DNA from: CAYPOY01 sp964412395
Lineage (GTDB): Bacteria > Chloroflexota > Anaerolineae > B4-G1
Length of the DNA stretch: 6,503 nucleotides
NCBI GenBank assembly: GCA_964412395.1
Contig: CAYPOY010000306.1
Coordinates: 1 to 6,503 of the forward strand
Direction: 5' to 3'
Shown: positions 5,238 to 6,503 of the stretch, in pieces
How the letters are laid out: each line of letters starts with the position of its first letter
Numbering within the stretch: position 1 is the stretch's first letter
The notes under the pieces: model-generated
Database searches by the model: none
Told to the model about the DNA's origin: nothing
Seen by the model: only the letters and a program-made list of their open reading frames with translations
Position numbers and translations under genes: made by a program

Positions 5238-6037
5238 AGCCATCCACGATTGCCATTGACGGTCCGGCTGCCTCGGGCAAGAGCACCATCGGTGAGTTGC
5301 TCGCCCGGCGTCTGGGATACCTTTATTTTGATACCGGGGTGATGTATCGCGCCGTGACCTGGGCGGCGTTGGAGCGTGGCATCCCTATCGAGGACGAGGC
5401 GGCGGTGACATCGCTGGCGGAGCGACTCTGCATTGACGTCACCCCACCGACGACGAACGACGGCCGCCAGTACACTGCCCTTGCCGACGGGGTGGACGTC
5501 ACCTGGGCTATCCGCACGCCGGAGGTGGACGCCAACGTCTCGCCCGTCTCGGCCTACCCTGGCGTGCGGCGGGCGCTCGTCGCGCAGCAGCGGCGTATGG
5601 CGGCGGGGGGGCGGGTGGTGATGGTGGGACGCGACATCGGCACCGTCGTCTTGCCCGACGCTGACCTCAAGCTCTACCTGGATGCGAGCGTAGAAGAGCG
5701 GGCGCGGCGTCGCTGGCGGGAGATGCGGGCGCGAGGGGAGGAGGCCGGCTACGAACTGGTGCTGGCCTCGATGCGCTGCCGCGATGAGATTGATAGCCGC
5801 AGGGCGGCCTCGCCGCTGTACGTGGCTGACGATGCCGTCGTCTTGGACACGACCGATTTGGGCATAGAAGAGGTGCTGGCTGAGACAGAGCGGCTGATAG
5901 AGAATGGAGAGTGGAGAGTGGAGAGTGGAAGGTGGAGGGTGGAGGATGGAGGGTGGAGGATGGAGGGTAGAGGGTGGAGGATGGAGATTCTGAATGCCTC
6001 GTGGCTGCTGGCCCGGGTGATGTCCGCGCGTGACTGA
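5234..6037 (+). CDS. cmk: Cytidylate kinase with a repeat-derived C-terminal tail
   Basis: (d)CMP kinase, which transfers a phosphate from ATP to CMP or dCMP in pyrimidine nucleotide supply in the cytoplasm. The P-loop GPAASGKST is at residues 10-18. The substrate-binding FDTGVMYRAVTW is at 32-43, GRDIGTVVLPDADLKLYLDAS at 132-152 and the lid-region Arg cluster at 156-167. RDEIDSRRAASPL at 183-195 and DDAVVLDTTDL at 199-209 complete the fold. The start is TTG at 5234. An in-frame stop at 5222 excludes anything longer, and the P-loop begins at residue 10 as usual. TTG and the rluB stop share the four bases TTGA. The family normally ends near residue 222-225. Here translation runs on for ~45 residues through a heptanucleotide repeat, giving W227, W234, W241 and W248 in a 7-residue period (WR[V/M]E), before a unique 16-residue end. 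The core looks intact and active. The tail is probably recent and dispensable. Confidence 0.95.
   Translation: MKPSTIAIDGPAASGKSTIGELLARRLGYLYFDTGVMYRAVTWAALERGIPIEDEAAVTSLAERLCIDVTPPTTNDGRQYTALADGVDVTWAIRTPEVDANVSPVSAYPGVRRALVAQQRRMAAGGRVVMVGRDIGTVVLPDADLKLYLDASVEERARRRWREMRARGEEAGYELVLASMRCRDEIDSRRAASPLYVADDAVVLDTTDLGIEEVLAETERLIENGEWRVESGRWRVEDGGWRMEGRGWRMEILNASWLLARVMSARD
5905..5988 (+). repeat. Tandem heptanucleotide repeat, 12 units, inside the 3' end of cmk
   Basis: Twelve consecutive 7-base units of the form TGGARRN run without a register break: TGGAGAG three times, TGGAAGG, then alternating TGGAGGG and TGGAGGA, one TAGAGGG, TGGAGGA and TGGAGAT. A degenerate thirteenth unit (TAGAGAA) may precede at 5898. 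The strand is purine-rich with closely spaced GG and GGG runs. Because 7 is not a multiple of 3, three units encode seven residues, and loss or gain of one unit would change the cmk reading frame. Confidence 0.97.
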
Positions 6038-6049
6038 GCCAGTGCAGGC

Positions 6050-6503
6050 GTGATGAGAGGTACAGTTTCCGCGGTTAGGGCTTGTAGCTTGGCCGAGCGG
6101 GTCGGCCTGCAGTCGGAGGATGAGCTTCTCTCCATCAATGGCCACCCGCTGCGGGATGTCATTGACGTGCGGTTCTACTCTGCCGAGGAGCACCTGGTGT
6201 TACGGGTGCGCCGGGATGGAGAGGAGTTCACCGTCGAGGCGGAGCGGCGCTACAGCGAGCCACTGGGCCTGGAGTTCGTTCATCCCACCTTCGATACTAT
6301 CCGCCGCTGCAACAACCGCTGTGAGTTTTGCTTTGTCGCCCAAATGCCGCCGGGTCTGCGCCGCTCCCTGTACGTCAAAGACGACGACTACCGGTACTCC
6401 TTCCTCTTCGGCAACTACGTCACGTTGACTGACCTGGACGAACCAGACTGGGAGCGCATCGGCGAGCAGCACCTCAGCCCGCTCTACGTCTCGGTCCACG
6501 CCA
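6050..6503 (+). CDS. DUF512-family radical-SAM-like Fe-S protein (3' end outside the window)
   Basis: An open frame runs from GTG 6050 / ATG 6053 to the window edge without a stop (about 150 residues seen). Counting from ATG 6053, residues ~3-40 resemble the PDZ-like start of DUF512 proteins (SLAERVGLQSEDELLSING, RDVIDVRFY). The radical-SAM-type cluster motif follows: C86, C90 and C93 (CX3CX2C, in RRCNNRCEFCFVAQMPPGLR). Next come the family hallmarks SLYVKDDDYRYSF, LFGNYVTLTDLDEPDWERI and LSPLYVSVHA. Full-length members are about 430-470 residues, so roughly one third is visible. The biochemical role is not established. The cysteine motif implies a [4Fe-4S] cluster and possibly S-adenosylmethionine chemistry. 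It follows cmk by 12-15 bases in the same frame, hence probably in the same operon. In many genomes the gene lies next to der (EngA), which would be the expected next gene. The choice between GTG and ATG is open, as the Shine-Dalgarno is weak. Confidence 0.9.
   Translation, partial: MMRGTVSAVRACSLAERVGLQSEDELLSINGHPLRDVIDVRFYSAEEHLVLRVRRDGEEFTVEAERRYSEPLGLEFVHPTFDTIRRCNNRCEFCFVAQMPPGLRRSLYVKDDDYRYSFLFGNYVTLTDLDEPDWERIGEQHLSPLYVSVHA

Noticed and set aside
5905..5988. Possible CRISPR array
   Set aside because: The units are 7 bases, directly adjacent and without spacers. It is a simple tandem repeat.
4865..6193. A 442-codon open frame on the minus strand rich in Pro, His and Ser
   Set aside because: It lies opposite rluB and cmk, both certain by motif, and its Pro-rich part is only the complement of the heptanucleotide array. 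High GC content explains the length.

Overview
The window looks like a GC-rich bacterial chromosome segment. The most likely source is Chloroflexota or a similar deep-branching, probably uncultured lineage. This rests on the rRNA pseudouridine synthase - cmk - DUF512 radical-SAM gene order and on the style of the DUF512 protein and of the dnaE2 and ExeA-type remnants; it is an inference, not something a marker gene here proves.

Layout. (1) 1-1524, plus strand: two neighbouring genes with related, atypical response-regulator receiver domains that share a 'DLKW' signature at the phospho-acceptor Asp. The first (53-817) carries only the back half of a receiver, fused to a PD-(D/E)XK nuclease-like domain, and its 5' part is cut off or broken. 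The second (913-1524) is an intact NarL/FixJ-type regulator with a LuxR-type HTH. (2) 1525-2160: a short convergent gap with a hairpin, then on the minus strand the C-terminal OB-fold end of an error-prone DNA polymerase (DnaE2/ImuC type) whose large N-terminal part is missing. (3) 2240-4071, plus strand: a good sigma70-type promoter and a 584-residue topoisomerase of the long eukaryotic Top1 (type IB) kind, with all five catalytic residues, a coiled-coil linker and a Tyr-bearing C-terminal domain. Most bacterial IB enzymes are much shorter. (4) 4072-4460: non-coding, but holding a nonsense-mutated scrap of an ExeA/TniB-like AAA ATPase, a four-tract G-quadruplex motif and a small palindrome. 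(5) 4438-6503, plus strand: a housekeeping operon with a consensus-like promoter, an RluB/RsuA-family pseudouridine synthase, cytidylate kinase overlapping it by 4 bases, and the start of a DUF512 radical-SAM-like protein that runs off the end. The 3' end of cmk has been extended by 12 tandem heptanucleotide repeats that are translated into a 7-residue-periodic tail.

How it fits together. The right side is vertically inherited core metabolism (ribosome maturation, pyrimidine nucleotides). The middle is an accessory stretch in which gene debris flanks an intact eukaryotic-like topoisomerase, consistent with insertion and decay. The left side is a signalling pair in which one paralogue binds DNA to control transcription and the other may have been a phosphorylation-controlled nuclease. 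The two most interesting items are the receiver-nuclease fusion beside its regulator paralogue and the eukaryote-type topoisomerase IB.
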